NCBI RefSeq assembly: GCF_900114475.1
Contig: NZ_FOTE01000003.1
Coordinates: 586,742 to 650,741, forward strand
Length of the DNA: 64,000 nt
Direction of reading: 5' to 3'
Source: Paenibacillus sp. 1_12
Lineage (GTDB): Bacteria; Bacillota; Bacilli; Paenibacillales; NBRC-103111
Shown: in pieces, positions 53,816 through 61,612 of the stretch
Layout: each line of letters starts with the position of its first letter
Position numbering within the stretch: position 1 is the first letter of the stretch
Position numbers and translations under genes: made by a program
Notes under the pieces: model-generated
What the model was told of the DNA's origin: nothing
Database searches by the model: none
What the model saw: only the letters and a program-made list of their open reading frames with translations

Positions 53816-54538
53816 ATGTCAGGTGAATTAATATTGCTAGTAGAGGATGATCGGGAAATCAGCAGTTTGATTGAGCTCTACCTTCGTAAGCAGGGTTTTA
53901 ACGTCGTAATAGCCGAGGCGGGGGAAGAAGCCCTCGATCAATTTGAGAACAGCACACCCGCATTGATTTTGCTCGATATAAATTTGGATGGAATGAATGG
54001 TTTTACAGTATGTAAGGAAATACGTGAGGTTTCCAACGTTCCGATTGTGTTTATTAGCTGTAATAAGGATTCGGATGACATTGTAGAAGGCTTGAAGCTG
54101 GGTGCTGATGATTACATCACAAAGCCCTTCGATCCAGAGGTCATGGTTGCGAGAGTGCAGGCAAATCTCAGGAGAGCACCGATTTTTCGCAGGGGTACGG
54201 CTCCGGCTAAGAAGGATGAACTGCGGACGCTTGCTTTTGATGGATTGACCGTAGATCTGGTTAATTTTCAGGTACACGTTAACGGAGTTCATGTGCCACT
54301 GTCAGCGAAGGAAGTACAGCTTCTCATATTTTTGGCGCGGCAGCCGGATCAAGTCTTTTCATTGGATGAGCTCTATCAAAATATTTGGGGTGCAGACAGC
54401 ATTTCCGATACCCGTACCGTGATGGTGCACATTAGCAGTCTACGCAAAAAATTGGAAACACCTGTTGCTCAGTTCAAGTATATTCACAATATTAGGGGGA
54501 TCGGTTATAAATTTAATTCCTATTTGCCCAAATCTTAA
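53816..54538 (+). CDS. OmpR-family response regulator
   Basis: 240 aa, ATG behind AAAGGGGTG. Receiver domain with EDD (~10-12), phospho-acceptor in LLDINLDGMNG (~Asp 53), Thr/Ser site, and Lys in ITKPFDPE; winged-helix output domain (~135-235) with TVMVHISSLRKKL and IRGIGYKF. First gene of the Sia-like operon; its partner kinase is probably the one at 55521. Confidence 0.94.
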   Translation: MSGELILLVEDDREISSLIELYLRKQGFNVVIAEAGEEALDQFENSTPALILLDINLDGMNGFTVCKEIREVSNVPIVFISCNKDSDDIVEGLKLGADDYITKPFDPEVMVARVQANLRRAPIFRRGTAPAKKDELRTLAFDGLTVDLVNFQVHVNGVHVPLSAKEVQLLIFLARQPDQVFSLDELYQNIWGADSISDTRTVMVHISSLRKKLETPVAQFKYIHNIRGIGYKFNSYLPKS

Positions 54539-54558
54539 AATAGAGGTGTAGACAAACC

Positions 54559-55107
54559 ATGAATCATAAATTATTGGAGCTGCAAACCTTATTGCGCGAG
54601 AATAGTCTATTAATCACCTTCTCTGGAAAATTTACTCAAAGTATTATAGAAGAGCTCGGTGAAGCGGTTAAGAAATATTTGGAGACCGAGGAACGCCCGC
54701 AAAATGCAATTTTTGACCTGTTTTCGATCTTTATCGAGCAGACGCAAAATATTAAAAACTATTGTTCTTTGATGCAGGATTCCGATTTTGGCGAACGAAT
54801 TTCAGAATCTTGTATTGTGACCATCGGCAAAACCGACACCGGCAATTATGTCTGCTCCGGCAATCAGATTCAAAACCGTGATACCGCTAAACTGATCAAG
54901 GCGTTGGACGAGATTAACCAGCTAGATAAGGAAGAACTCAAAAAAATGTACAAGATGAAACGTAAGCAGGATATTTCATTGTTGGAGGGGCAGGGAGCTG
55001 GATTAGGATTAATCGATATTGCCAGAAAGGTTAAACAGCCATTGGAATATACGATCACGGAACTGGACTCGCAATTTTCTTTTTTTACATTAAAAGCGAC
55101 CGTATAG
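54559..55107 (+). CDS. siaB: SiaB-family protein kinase
   Basis: 182 aa, matching the SiaB/DUF6272 family: GHKL-like kinase with NAIFDLFSIFIEQTQNIKNY (~residues 49-68; the E-x-x-x-N ATP/Mg helix) and GQGAGLGLIDIAR (~145-157; the G-rich lid). In Pseudomonas SiaB phosphorylates SiaC and SiaA removes the phosphate; SiaC is the next gene. Starts 20 bp after the response regulator behind AGAGGTG. Confidence 0.9.
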   Translation: MNHKLLELQTLLRENSLLITFSGKFTQSIIEELGEAVKKYLETEERPQNAIFDLFSIFIEQTQNIKNYCSLMQDSDFGERISESCIVTIGKTDTGNYVCSGNQIQNRDTAKLIKALDEINQLDKEELKKMYKMKRKQDISLLEGQGAGLGLIDIARKVKQPLEYTITELDSQFSFFTLKATV

Positions 55108-55122
55108 AAAGCAGGTGAATAG

Positions 55123-55512
55123 ATGTTAGACGTATTGCGTATTGAAGCTACAAGAAGTACACCGGAGATTATTTTCAATCCGACTCATCATAAGCTATCT
55201 GTTCGCGGACAGTCCTATCCTGAGAATTCGTTTAAATTTTACGAGCCTATTCTTCAGTGGGTTGATCAATATTTGCAAGATCTTGACAGTGATAAGGTAG
55301 AGATCGAATTTTGCCTGCCCTACATCAATACAAGCAGCTCGAAGTGTATCATGATGCTTCTGGAAAAGTTTAATAAAGCACACCATGATGGCAAGGAATT
55401 GAACCTGAACTGGTTTTGCAGCGAAGATAATGAAAGCGAAATCGAATGTGCTGAAGAATTTAAGGAAGATCTGGAGCTGCCTTTTCAAATCATTGCTCAG
55501 AAAGAGGTTTGA
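55123..55512 (+). CDS. siaC: SiaC-family phosphoprotein (DUF1987)
   Basis: 129 aa. DUF1987/SiaC: RSTPEIIFNPTHHKLSVRG, YPENSFKFYEP and LPYINTSSSKCIMMLL (~residues 66-81), whose Thr/Ser cluster corresponds to the phosphorylated threonine region of SiaC. A STAS-like switch protein; in Pseudomonas unphosphorylated SiaC activates the diguanylate cyclase SiaD. No cyclase is in this operon, so the target here may differ. Confidence 0.92.
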   Translation: MLDVLRIEATRSTPEIIFNPTHHKLSVRGQSYPENSFKFYEPILQWVDQYLQDLDSDKVEIEFCLPYINTSSSKCIMMLLEKFNKAHHDGKELNLNWFCSEDNESEIECAEEFKEDLELPFQIIAQKEV

Positions 55513-55520
55513 GTCCAGTA

Positions 55521-56534
55521 ATGAATCAAGAAAATCTGTTTGGGAATGAACAGAAAATATTAGAGTCTTCCCGTAAAATTATGGAGGATGCTGCCAATGA
55601 GGACAACGAGCTGCTGCCAGAATTCAAAAGGCTGGTCATAGATTATGAACGCCTCATTAAGTTGACGACCAAAATATTCAAGATCAGTGATATCCAAAGT
55701 AAAAACATCAAACAGCACGAGGAAGAGATGCGTCAATTGAACCAGGATCTACAGCATTTGGAGAAATCGCGCCGAAAACTGATGAGCGATATCTCACATG
55801 AGCTTGGGACTCCAATGACTTCGGTTCAGGGCTATGTTAAAGCAATGCTTGATGGTGTGATCGAACCGGGTGAACCGCATTTACGGATGATTTATAATAA
55901 GGTGCTGCTCGTTAATGATCTGGTCGATGACTTGTTTGAGCTATCGAAGCTTGAAGCAAGCAAAGCTGGTTTTCATTTTTCTGAATACCCGCTTGAGCAA
56001 CTGCTGGAGCTGTTACGAGGAAGATTTGAGCTAGAAGCCAAGGATCGAGGATTTGTGTTCAGTGTGGAGGACTTTCAAGAAAAGCTGCCGCCTGACCGAT
56101 ATGTATCGATTTCGATTGACCTGAAGCGGATCGAACAGGTTATGAATAATTTTGTTAATAACGCGTTTCGCTACACGGCTCCCGGAGGCATAATCAAAAT
56201 CCACGGTGAGGTGCGTATGGTTGAGCAGGCGCTGATCGATAGAGGAGGTTCTGCTGGAGAGCTTCCCTGTGAGGTTACCTTTAAGGTAAGCGATTCCGGA
56301 GAAGGAATCGAAGAGGAAGCGCTACCACACGTTTTTGATCGTTTTTATCGGGCTAAGAAGGCTAAATCGAGTGTCAAATCGGGTACTGGATTGGGTCTGG
56401 CCATTGCAAAGGAAATCATTCAACAGCATAACGGGCATATTGGCGTTAACAGTGTGAAGAATCATGGCTGCACGTTTTATTTTACTTTACCGGGAGCGAT
56501 TATTCTGGAGCAAGCTTGGGAGACTGAATCATGA
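55521..56534 (+). CDS. Cytoplasmic sensor histidine kinase
   Basis: 337 aa from ATG 55521; TTG 55509 is too close to AGAGG. No membrane helix: an N-terminal helical/coiled-coil part (~1-85) leads to the H-box MSDISHELGTPMTSVQGY (~residues 89-106; Pro follows His at +4/5 as in HisKA), N-box NNFVNNAFRYT, DSGEGI, F-box HVFDRFYR and GTGLGLAIAKEI. Lacking its own sensor, it could take its input from SiaC or another partner. It overlaps the phosphatase gene by 4 nt. Confidence 0.9.
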   Translation: MNQENLFGNEQKILESSRKIMEDAANEDNELLPEFKRLVIDYERLIKLTTKIFKISDIQSKNIKQHEEEMRQLNQDLQHLEKSRRKLMSDISHELGTPMTSVQGYVKAMLDGVIEPGEPHLRMIYNKVLLVNDLVDDLFELSKLEASKAGFHFSEYPLEQLLELLRGRFELEAKDRGFVFSVEDFQEKLPPDRYVSISIDLKRIEQVMNNFVNNAFRYTAPGGIIKIHGEVRMVEQALIDRGGSAGELPCEVTFKVSDSGEGIEEEALPHVFDRFYRAKKAKSSVKSGTGLGLAIAKEIIQQHNGHIGVNSVKNHGCTFYFTLPGAIILEQAWETES

Positions 56535-58345
56535 GCACAAAAGATCAGAACCTGATGAAGGTTATTCTTATTGCAAGCATTATTATTGTGCTTTCTATTG
56601 TTCTCGCAGGTACAAGTGTATATATCATTGCAGAAAAGGAAGTTGTCAACAAGCTGAAAAGCAAGGATTTGGTGCGGATTGCCGAATCCGTCGCTTCCAA
56701 GATCGATGGCCGTCTTCAACGGGCTAAAGAATCGTCGCTAATGCTGGCCAAGGACCCTGAGCTGATCAATTGGCTGGCTGGCGGTGAAAAGGACGAGAAG
56801 CTGCAAAGCCATGTTGTTGAAAAGCTAAATGATCTGGCAACCGGATTCGATTATAGTAACGGCTTTATTGCAAGCAAGGCAACCGGGAAGTATTGGATTG
56901 AAAACGGGCAGGCTAGTAAGGTGTTGTCGGAGAGCAATGCCAGTGACCAATGGTTTTATAAAGCATTGGTTTCCAAACAGCAGGTAACCCTTAATTTAGA
57001 TTATGACGCAGTATGGCATGACACCTTTGTGTTTGTAAATGTACTCGTAGGTAAAGTAGACGCGCCTGTTGGAGCAGCAGGCATTGGCTTAAGTCTAAAG
57101 GAATTAGCGAGCAATTTTAAGGATTATAAGTATGGAGCCAACAGCAATTTATGGTTGATCGATAACAGCGGTAAAATTTATTTATCAGATGATTTGAACC
57201 ATGTAGGAACATCGGTTTCCAGTCTTATTCCTGAACAGGTCGTTCAACAAATGCTCGGACAATTAAAGCAAGTGGACCCAAGCGGTCAACAGCCAGTCGT
57301 ACTTGACTATATGGATAGTGAAGGCCAGAAGATGGATTTGATCAGCTTTCCGCTAAAATCGACAGATTGGAAGCTGTTGTTTCAAATGCGTCGGAGTGAA
57401 TCGGTTTCGTTTCTGGATACGATTAAAATTAATACAGGAATCGCGTCACTATTGTGCATACTTGCTATGATATTTATGTTTTACTTCGTTACTCGCAATC
57501 TGGCAAACCCTTATAAAAGAGCTATGGAGCTTAATCGCAAGCTCGAGCAGGCAGTTCAGGAGAGAACCAAGCAGATTTCCGAGCAGAAGCAGAAACTAAT
57601 CGATAGTATCGATTATGCAAAGCGGATTCAGGACTCCATACTTCCTTCGCGAGAGGAGATTGAGACTGTTCTTAAGGATCACTTTGTGCTGTGGGAGCCT
57701 CGTGACGTCGTGGGCGGTGATTTTTATTGGATGAAGCAGACGAATAACGGCTATTTATTGGCTATAGGCGATTGCACAGGTCACGGTGTTCCAGGCGCAT
57801 TGATGACGATGATCTCTATCTCCATACTCAATCGCATTGCGGAGACGGCTTCAGCGATGGACCCAGCTTCCATTCTTCAATCCATGAATATGCTAATTAA
57901 AGAAACACTGCACCGCGAGCACGGAGACCTGATGTCGGATGACGGGCTTGATATCGGACTTTGCTTCATAAAAGGAGATCAGCTTACATTTGCCGGCGCC
58001 AAAACCTCGCTCTACATGAAGAATGACCAGGAAATGACTGTCTTTAAGGGTGACCGCAAAAGCATAGGCTCGGTTAGAACGAATAATGAATTTAATTTTA
58101 CTAATGCTGAGCTTACGGTCACTCCGGATGATTCCTTCTATATGACCACGGATGGATATTTGGACCAGAATGGCGGAGTCAAGAATGTATCGTTTGGCAG
58201 GAAAAAGCTGATTGAAATGATTGAACAATTTCATGACAAGCCGCTAGAGGAGCAAGAAACGTTGTTCCGCAGCCAATTAGTCGAATATATGGGTGATGAG
58301 CCGCAGCGAGACGATATTACAGTATTAGGCTTCAAAATATCTTGA
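56531..58345 (+). CDS. SiaA-like membrane PP2C (SpoIIE-type) phosphatase with Cache sensor
   Basis: 604 aa. Two membrane helices (~10-32 and ~301-322) enclose a dCache extracellular sensor; a coiled coil (~335-370, EQAVQERTKQISEQKQ) replaces an obvious HAMP domain, then the PP2C-like domain with metal aspartates in VVGGDFYW, IGDCTGHGVPGALMTM and MTTDGYLDQNG, and RDDITVLGF at the C-terminus. Expected to dephosphorylate SiaC on an external signal, opposing SiaB. Start ATG overlaps the kinase stop (ATGA). Confidence 0.92.
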   Translation: MSTKDQNLMKVILIASIIIVLSIVLAGTSVYIIAEKEVVNKLKSKDLVRIAESVASKIDGRLQRAKESSLMLAKDPELINWLAGGEKDEKLQSHVVEKLNDLATGFDYSNGFIASKATGKYWIENGQASKVLSESNASDQWFYKALVSKQQVTLNLDYDAVWHDTFVFVNVLVGKVDAPVGAAGIGLSLKELASNFKDYKYGANSNLWLIDNSGKIYLSDDLNHVGTSVSSLIPEQVVQQMLGQLKQVDPSGQQPVVLDYMDSEGQKMDLISFPLKSTDWKLLFQMRRSESVSFLDTIKINTGIASLLCILAMIFMFYFVTRNLANPYKRAMELNRKLEQAVQERTKQISEQKQKLIDSIDYAKRIQDSILPSREEIETVLKDHFVLWEPRDVVGGDFYWMKQTNNGYLLAIGDCTGHGVPGALMTMISISILNRIAETASAMDPASILQSMNMLIKETLHREHGDLMSDDGLDIGLCFIKGDQLTFAGAKTSLYMKNDQEMTVFKGDRKSIGSVRTNNEFNFTNAELTVTPDDSFYMTTDGYLDQNGGVKNVSFGRKKLIEMIEQFHDKPLEEQETLFRSQLVEYMGDEPQRDDITVLGFKIS

Positions 58346-58367
58346 ATAGGTGAGCTAGCTTCAATCG

Positions 58368-58395
58368 ACACATGCTTATGCATGTGTTTTTTTTT
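58368..58395 (+). terminator. Intrinsic terminator of the Sia operon
   Basis: ACACATGC-TTAT-GCATGTGT followed by a nine-T run. Confidence 0.95.
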
Positions 58396-58475
58396 ATAGT
58401 TTAGAAAAATGTTCCGAAGTCCAGCGCATAAGGAGTGAAGCACGACTTTTTCACCGGATTTTAGGTTGTAACCCG

Positions 58476-58550
58476 TTGACAGACGAATTTGCGGATGTTA
58501 GGATTGAAATGTAGATTATACAAAACTATGGTTTATTATACAAAACCATA
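58476..58550 (+). promoter_or_regulatory. Promoter and operator of the IclR gene
   Basis: TTGACA (58476-58481), 17-nt spacer, TAGGAT (58499-58504). Just downstream stand two direct copies of TTATACAAAAC(T/C)AT (58517 and 58537), and the second contains the inverted repeat ATGGTTT/AAACCAT. Binding here would block transcription start, indicating autoregulation and probably control of the following operon. Confidence 0.6.
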
Positions 58551-58575
58551 TTTGTTTATCATCTTGGGAGGGAAT

Positions 58576-59331
58576 ATGGACAAAAAGTATTGGGTACCAG
58601 CTTTAGACAAAGCTAATGATATCCTGCTGGCCATTTCCGGGCAGCCCTCCAAGCTGAAGCTGATTGAACTATCCAAGCAGCTTGGCATTAACAAAAGCTC
58701 GATGTTTTCTTTACTGAATACGATGGAGCAGTTGGAATGGGTTGTTCGGGATGCAGAGGGAACGTATTCACTGGGTTCCAGACTCGGTTTTATCGGAAAC
58801 GCTTTTTTCAAGCAATTTAGTTTAATTGAAAGATTTCGCAAGGAAGCATCCATTACGAAGCACACGATTCAGGAAACCATACAACTAGCCAGACTGGAAC
58901 GACACGAGGTACTGTATCTGGCCAAGGAGGAGATGCCGTCTCCGGTTCGGTTAGCTTCCGAGCCTGGAATGAAGCTGCCGGCTCATGTAACGGCACTTGG
59001 CAAGGCACTGCTGGCTGATCTTGAAGCATCGGCCATTGAAAGCCTGTTCCCGGAAGAGGCGCTGCAGCCATGCCCAACACCCCACACGCTTAAGAATCGC
59101 AGTGACTTGATCATACAGCTGGAGCAAGCCCGCGACCATGGGGTTGCATTTGATCTTCAGGAAGCTGTTATGGGTTTTTGCTGTGTGGCGGCACCGGTTA
59201 AGGATACGCAGGGTCAGGTCATAGCGGCGATCAGCTGCTCCATGTTTCAACATGAATGGGAGCAAAAGCGGGAGCTGGCGCAGCGGGAGATTTGTGCCTT
59301 GGCTGCAAGACTTTCACATAGCTCCATTTAA
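58576..59331 (+). CDS. IclR family transcriptional regulator
   Basis: 251 aa from ATG 58576, 5-6 nt behind GGGAGGG; the frame from 58489 covers the operator. N-terminal winged helix with LIELSKQLGINKSSMFSLLN (~residues 27-46) and the C-terminal IclR effector domain (~80-250) with HVTALGKALLADL and FDLQEAVMGFCCVAAPV. The conserved effector-domain cysteine region is present. IclR regulators of this group respond to sugar acids or aromatics. 25 bp before the first catabolic gene. Confidence 0.92.
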   Translation: MDKKYWVPALDKANDILLAISGQPSKLKLIELSKQLGINKSSMFSLLNTMEQLEWVVRDAEGTYSLGSRLGFIGNAFFKQFSLIERFRKEASITKHTIQETIQLARLERHEVLYLAKEEMPSPVRLASEPGMKLPAHVTALGKALLADLEASAIESLFPEEALQPCPTPHTLKNRSDLIIQLEQARDHGVAFDLQEAVMGFCCVAAPVKDTQGQVIAAISCSMFQHEWEQKRELAQREICALAARLSHSSI

Positions 59332-59356
59332 AACCAATTGAAAGGAATGAAGTTGA

Positions 59357-60130
59357 ATGAGACTACACGATAAAATTACGTTGATTACGGGTGCGGGCTC
59401 GGGTATTGGCAGAAGTTCGGCGCTGCTGTTCGCCAAAGAAGGCGCTACTGTGATTGTGAATGATCTGGTGGAAAAAGGTGGCCTTGAGACTGTCGAGGAG
59501 ATTCATCAGGCTGGAGGTAAGGCGCTTTTTATCCAAGCGGATACAACCGATCCTGAATCCGTTAAAGCAATGGTTGATCAAGCTATTGAGGCATACGGCC
59601 GTATTGATGTTTTGTTTAATAATGCAGGTGTAAGCGGTATCGGTGCGATCCACGAGGTTGAACCCGAGGATTGGGACCGTGTTATAAGAATCAACATTCG
59701 TGGTGTGTTTTTACCTTGTAAATATGTGTTGCCGCATATGATGGATCGTCGTGAAGGCTCCATTATTAATATGTCCTCCTGCATAGCAGAAATCGGCTTG
59801 GGCCGTCGTGCTTCCTATTCGGCTACTAAAGGCGCTGTCCTGTCGCTTACCAAATCGATGCAGGTTGACTATGCACCCTACCAAATTCGTGTTAATGCAC
59901 TACTCCCTGGCACAATTCTCACACCTTTTGTGGAAAATTACCTGCGCACCTCCTACGATGATCCAGAGGAAGCGATTCAATCACTAAAAAAACGCCAGCT
60001 TAGCGGTGACTTGGGCAGACCGGAAGATGTGGCTAAGGCAGCATTGTTCCTAGCTTCGGATGACTCGCGTTTTATGATGGGATCTCCTCTGTATATTGAT
60101 GGAGGCGTAGTTTTTGGTAAAAATGCTTAA
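59357..60130 (+). CDS. SDR family oxidoreductase, probable 2-keto-3-deoxy-sugar-acid dehydrogenase
   Basis: 257 aa, classical SDR: GAGSGIGRS (cofactor), NNAGVSG, catalytic Ser in NMSSCIAEIG and YSATK (~residues 154-158). An acidic residue after beta-2 (VNDLV) favours NAD. In L-fucose/L-rhamnose non-phosphorylative pathways an SDR of this kind oxidises 2-keto-3-deoxy acid to the 2,4-diketo acid that the FAH-type hydrolase (next gene) cleaves. Assigned from operon context; other alcohol substrates are possible. Confidence 0.88.
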   Translation: MRLHDKITLITGAGSGIGRSSALLFAKEGATVIVNDLVEKGGLETVEEIHQAGGKALFIQADTTDPESVKAMVDQAIEAYGRIDVLFNNAGVSGIGAIHEVEPEDWDRVIRINIRGVFLPCKYVLPHMMDRREGSIINMSSCIAEIGLGRRASYSATKGAVLSLTKSMQVDYAPYQIRVNALLPGTILTPFVENYLRTSYDDPEEAIQSLKKRQLSGDLGRPEDVAKAALFLASDDSRFMMGSPLYIDGGVVFGKNA

Positions 60131-60166
60131 TTTAAACTAACTATATATGATGGAGGAATGGAACTT

Positions 60167-61087
60167 ATGAAATTACTTACTTTTATTGAAGAAGGTCAAC
60201 AAAAGCTTGGTGTGAAGACGGAGCAAGGGATCGTACATATTACTGCAGCTCTTGAGGAAATTCCGGCACTGGAAGGTCAAATCGTCCCGCAAACGATACA
60301 TGAAGTCATTGACGGTGGCGCTGATGCTCTAACAGCTCTTGCAGCTTATGTGGATCAAGTGCTATCGGCTGCTGATCGTGGCCCAAGCGCTCATGTACTG
60401 GTTGAGTCTGAGCTGACATTGGGACCTTGTGTGACCCATCCTAACAAAATCATCTGCGTTGGCTTAAACTATCGGAAGCATGCTGAAGAAACAAATGCGG
60501 CAATTCCGCAATATCCAATCCTTTTTAACAAATTCAATAATACGTTAACGGGTCATGGCGCTGACGTATCTCTTGCGGAAAGAGTAACTAGCAAGGTGGA
60601 TTATGAGTGTGAGTTGGTTATTGTCATTGGTACTAAAGCGAAGTATGTAACCAAGGAAGATGCATTAAACCATGTGTTCGGTTACTGTAACGTGAATGAT
60701 CTGTCCGCTCGTGATTTGCAGCTGCGTACGCAACAATGGCTGCTTGGTAAAAGTCTGGATGGCTTTAGTCCGCTTGGGCCTTACCTGGTTACAGCTGATG
60801 AGGTTGGCGACCCTAACAATCTGAGTATTCGTACGCTTGTTAACGGCGAGCAGCGCCAAAACTCGAATACATCGGATATGATTTTCCATTGCGATGAAAT
60901 TGTCAGCTATATTTCTCAGCATATGACGCTGGTACCGGGAGATATTATTTTGACTGGAACACCTGAGGGTGTCGTACTGGGCTTGCCGGAAGATAAGCAA
61001 GTCTATTTGAAAGACGGCGATGTGGTGACAATTGAAGTAGAAAAGCTGGGTACTCTAACCAACCGGATGGTAGCCGAACAACGATAA
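60167..61087 (+). CDS. Fumarylacetoacetate hydrolase family protein, probable diketo-acid hydrolase
   Basis: 306 aa from ATG 60167, 10 nt behind GGAGG; ATG 60158 touches the RBS. FAH fold with ICVGLNYRKHAEE, metal ligands in DYECELVIVIG (~residues 146-156), NDLSARDLQ, KSLDGFSPLGPY and TGTPEGV. Members cleave C-C bonds of 2,4-diketo acids; in L-2,4-diketo-3-deoxyrhamnonate/fuconate hydrolases the products are pyruvate and L-lactate. The neighbours (dehydratase, SDR) support this reading. Confidence 0.9.
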   Translation: MKLLTFIEEGQQKLGVKTEQGIVHITAALEEIPALEGQIVPQTIHEVIDGGADALTALAAYVDQVLSAADRGPSAHVLVESELTLGPCVTHPNKIICVGLNYRKHAEETNAAIPQYPILFNKFNNTLTGHGADVSLAERVTSKVDYECELVIVIGTKAKYVTKEDALNHVFGYCNVNDLSARDLQLRTQQWLLGKSLDGFSPLGPYLVTADEVGDPNNLSIRTLVNGEQRQNSNTSDMIFHCDEIVSYISQHMTLVPGDIILTGTPEGVVLGLPEDKQVYLKDGDVVTIEVEKLGTLTNRMVAEQR

Positions 61088-61108
61088 TCTTAGGATATGG
61101 ATAGATGG

Positions 61109-61230
61109 AACGCTAATGAAGCAATTTTTCTACGAGAACCTCTAGGTCTATGCTTTCGAAGCAAGTTTTCTACGAAAAACTTTTGGGTTCATGCTTACGA
61201 TGCCAGGTTTCTATGGAAGCAACAGGGAGG
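61109..61230 (+). repeat. Tandem hairpin leader repeat, locus B (upstream of uxaA small subunit)
   Basis: Three units of 41, 41 and 40 nt (61109, 61150, 61191). Units two and three start ATGCTT(T/A)CGA; the middle unit has the hairpin AAGTTTT-CTACG-AAAAACTT. The last unit ends in AACAGGGAGG, the RBS of the gene at 61242. It lies inside the operon, between the FAH-family gene and the dehydratase genes. Confidence 0.8.
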
Positions 61231-61241
61231 TTATTAATACA

Positions 61242-61562
61242 ATGGCAGGACATCAAATTGAAGTAGGGGCAGATGCCTTGGTCATGGATGCGCGGGATCA
61301 TGTAGCTACCGCAATCAAGGACTTGGAGCAGGGGCGCAAGGTTGCCTACCGTGTACAGGATACGGTTCAAGAGATCGTGCTGGTGGATGCGATTCAATTC
61401 GGTCATAAACTGGCGATTCAGGATATTGCCGAGGGTACAGACATTCGGAAATACGGCGAAGTGATCGGCAGAACGACGACTGCGATTCGTGCGGGTGAGC
61501 ACGTTCATGTTCATAATGTTGAAGGTATCCGTGGGCGCGGCGATCAAGCGCCGAAGGCTTAA
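61242..61562 (+). CDS. UxaA-family dehydratase, small (SAF-domain) subunit
   Basis: 106 aa from ATG 61242. The RBS GGGAGG is 12 nt away, rather far; an in-frame ATG at 61191 lies in the leader repeat. SAF domain as in the N-terminus of altronate/galactarate dehydratases, with GHKLAIQDIAEGTDIRKYG and GEHVHVHNVEG. Together with the next gene it makes a split UxaA-type, iron-dependent sugar-acid dehydratase. Confidence 0.88.
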   Translation: MAGHQIEVGADALVMDARDHVATAIKDLEQGRKVAYRVQDTVQEIVLVDAIQFGHKLAIQDIAEGTDIRKYGEVIGRTTTAIRAGEHVHVHNVEGIRGRGDQAPKA

Positions 61563-61612
61563 ATGTTTAACAAAGTGAGTTCTGCTCAGCAGACTCTAAG
61601 GAGGAATTTATC

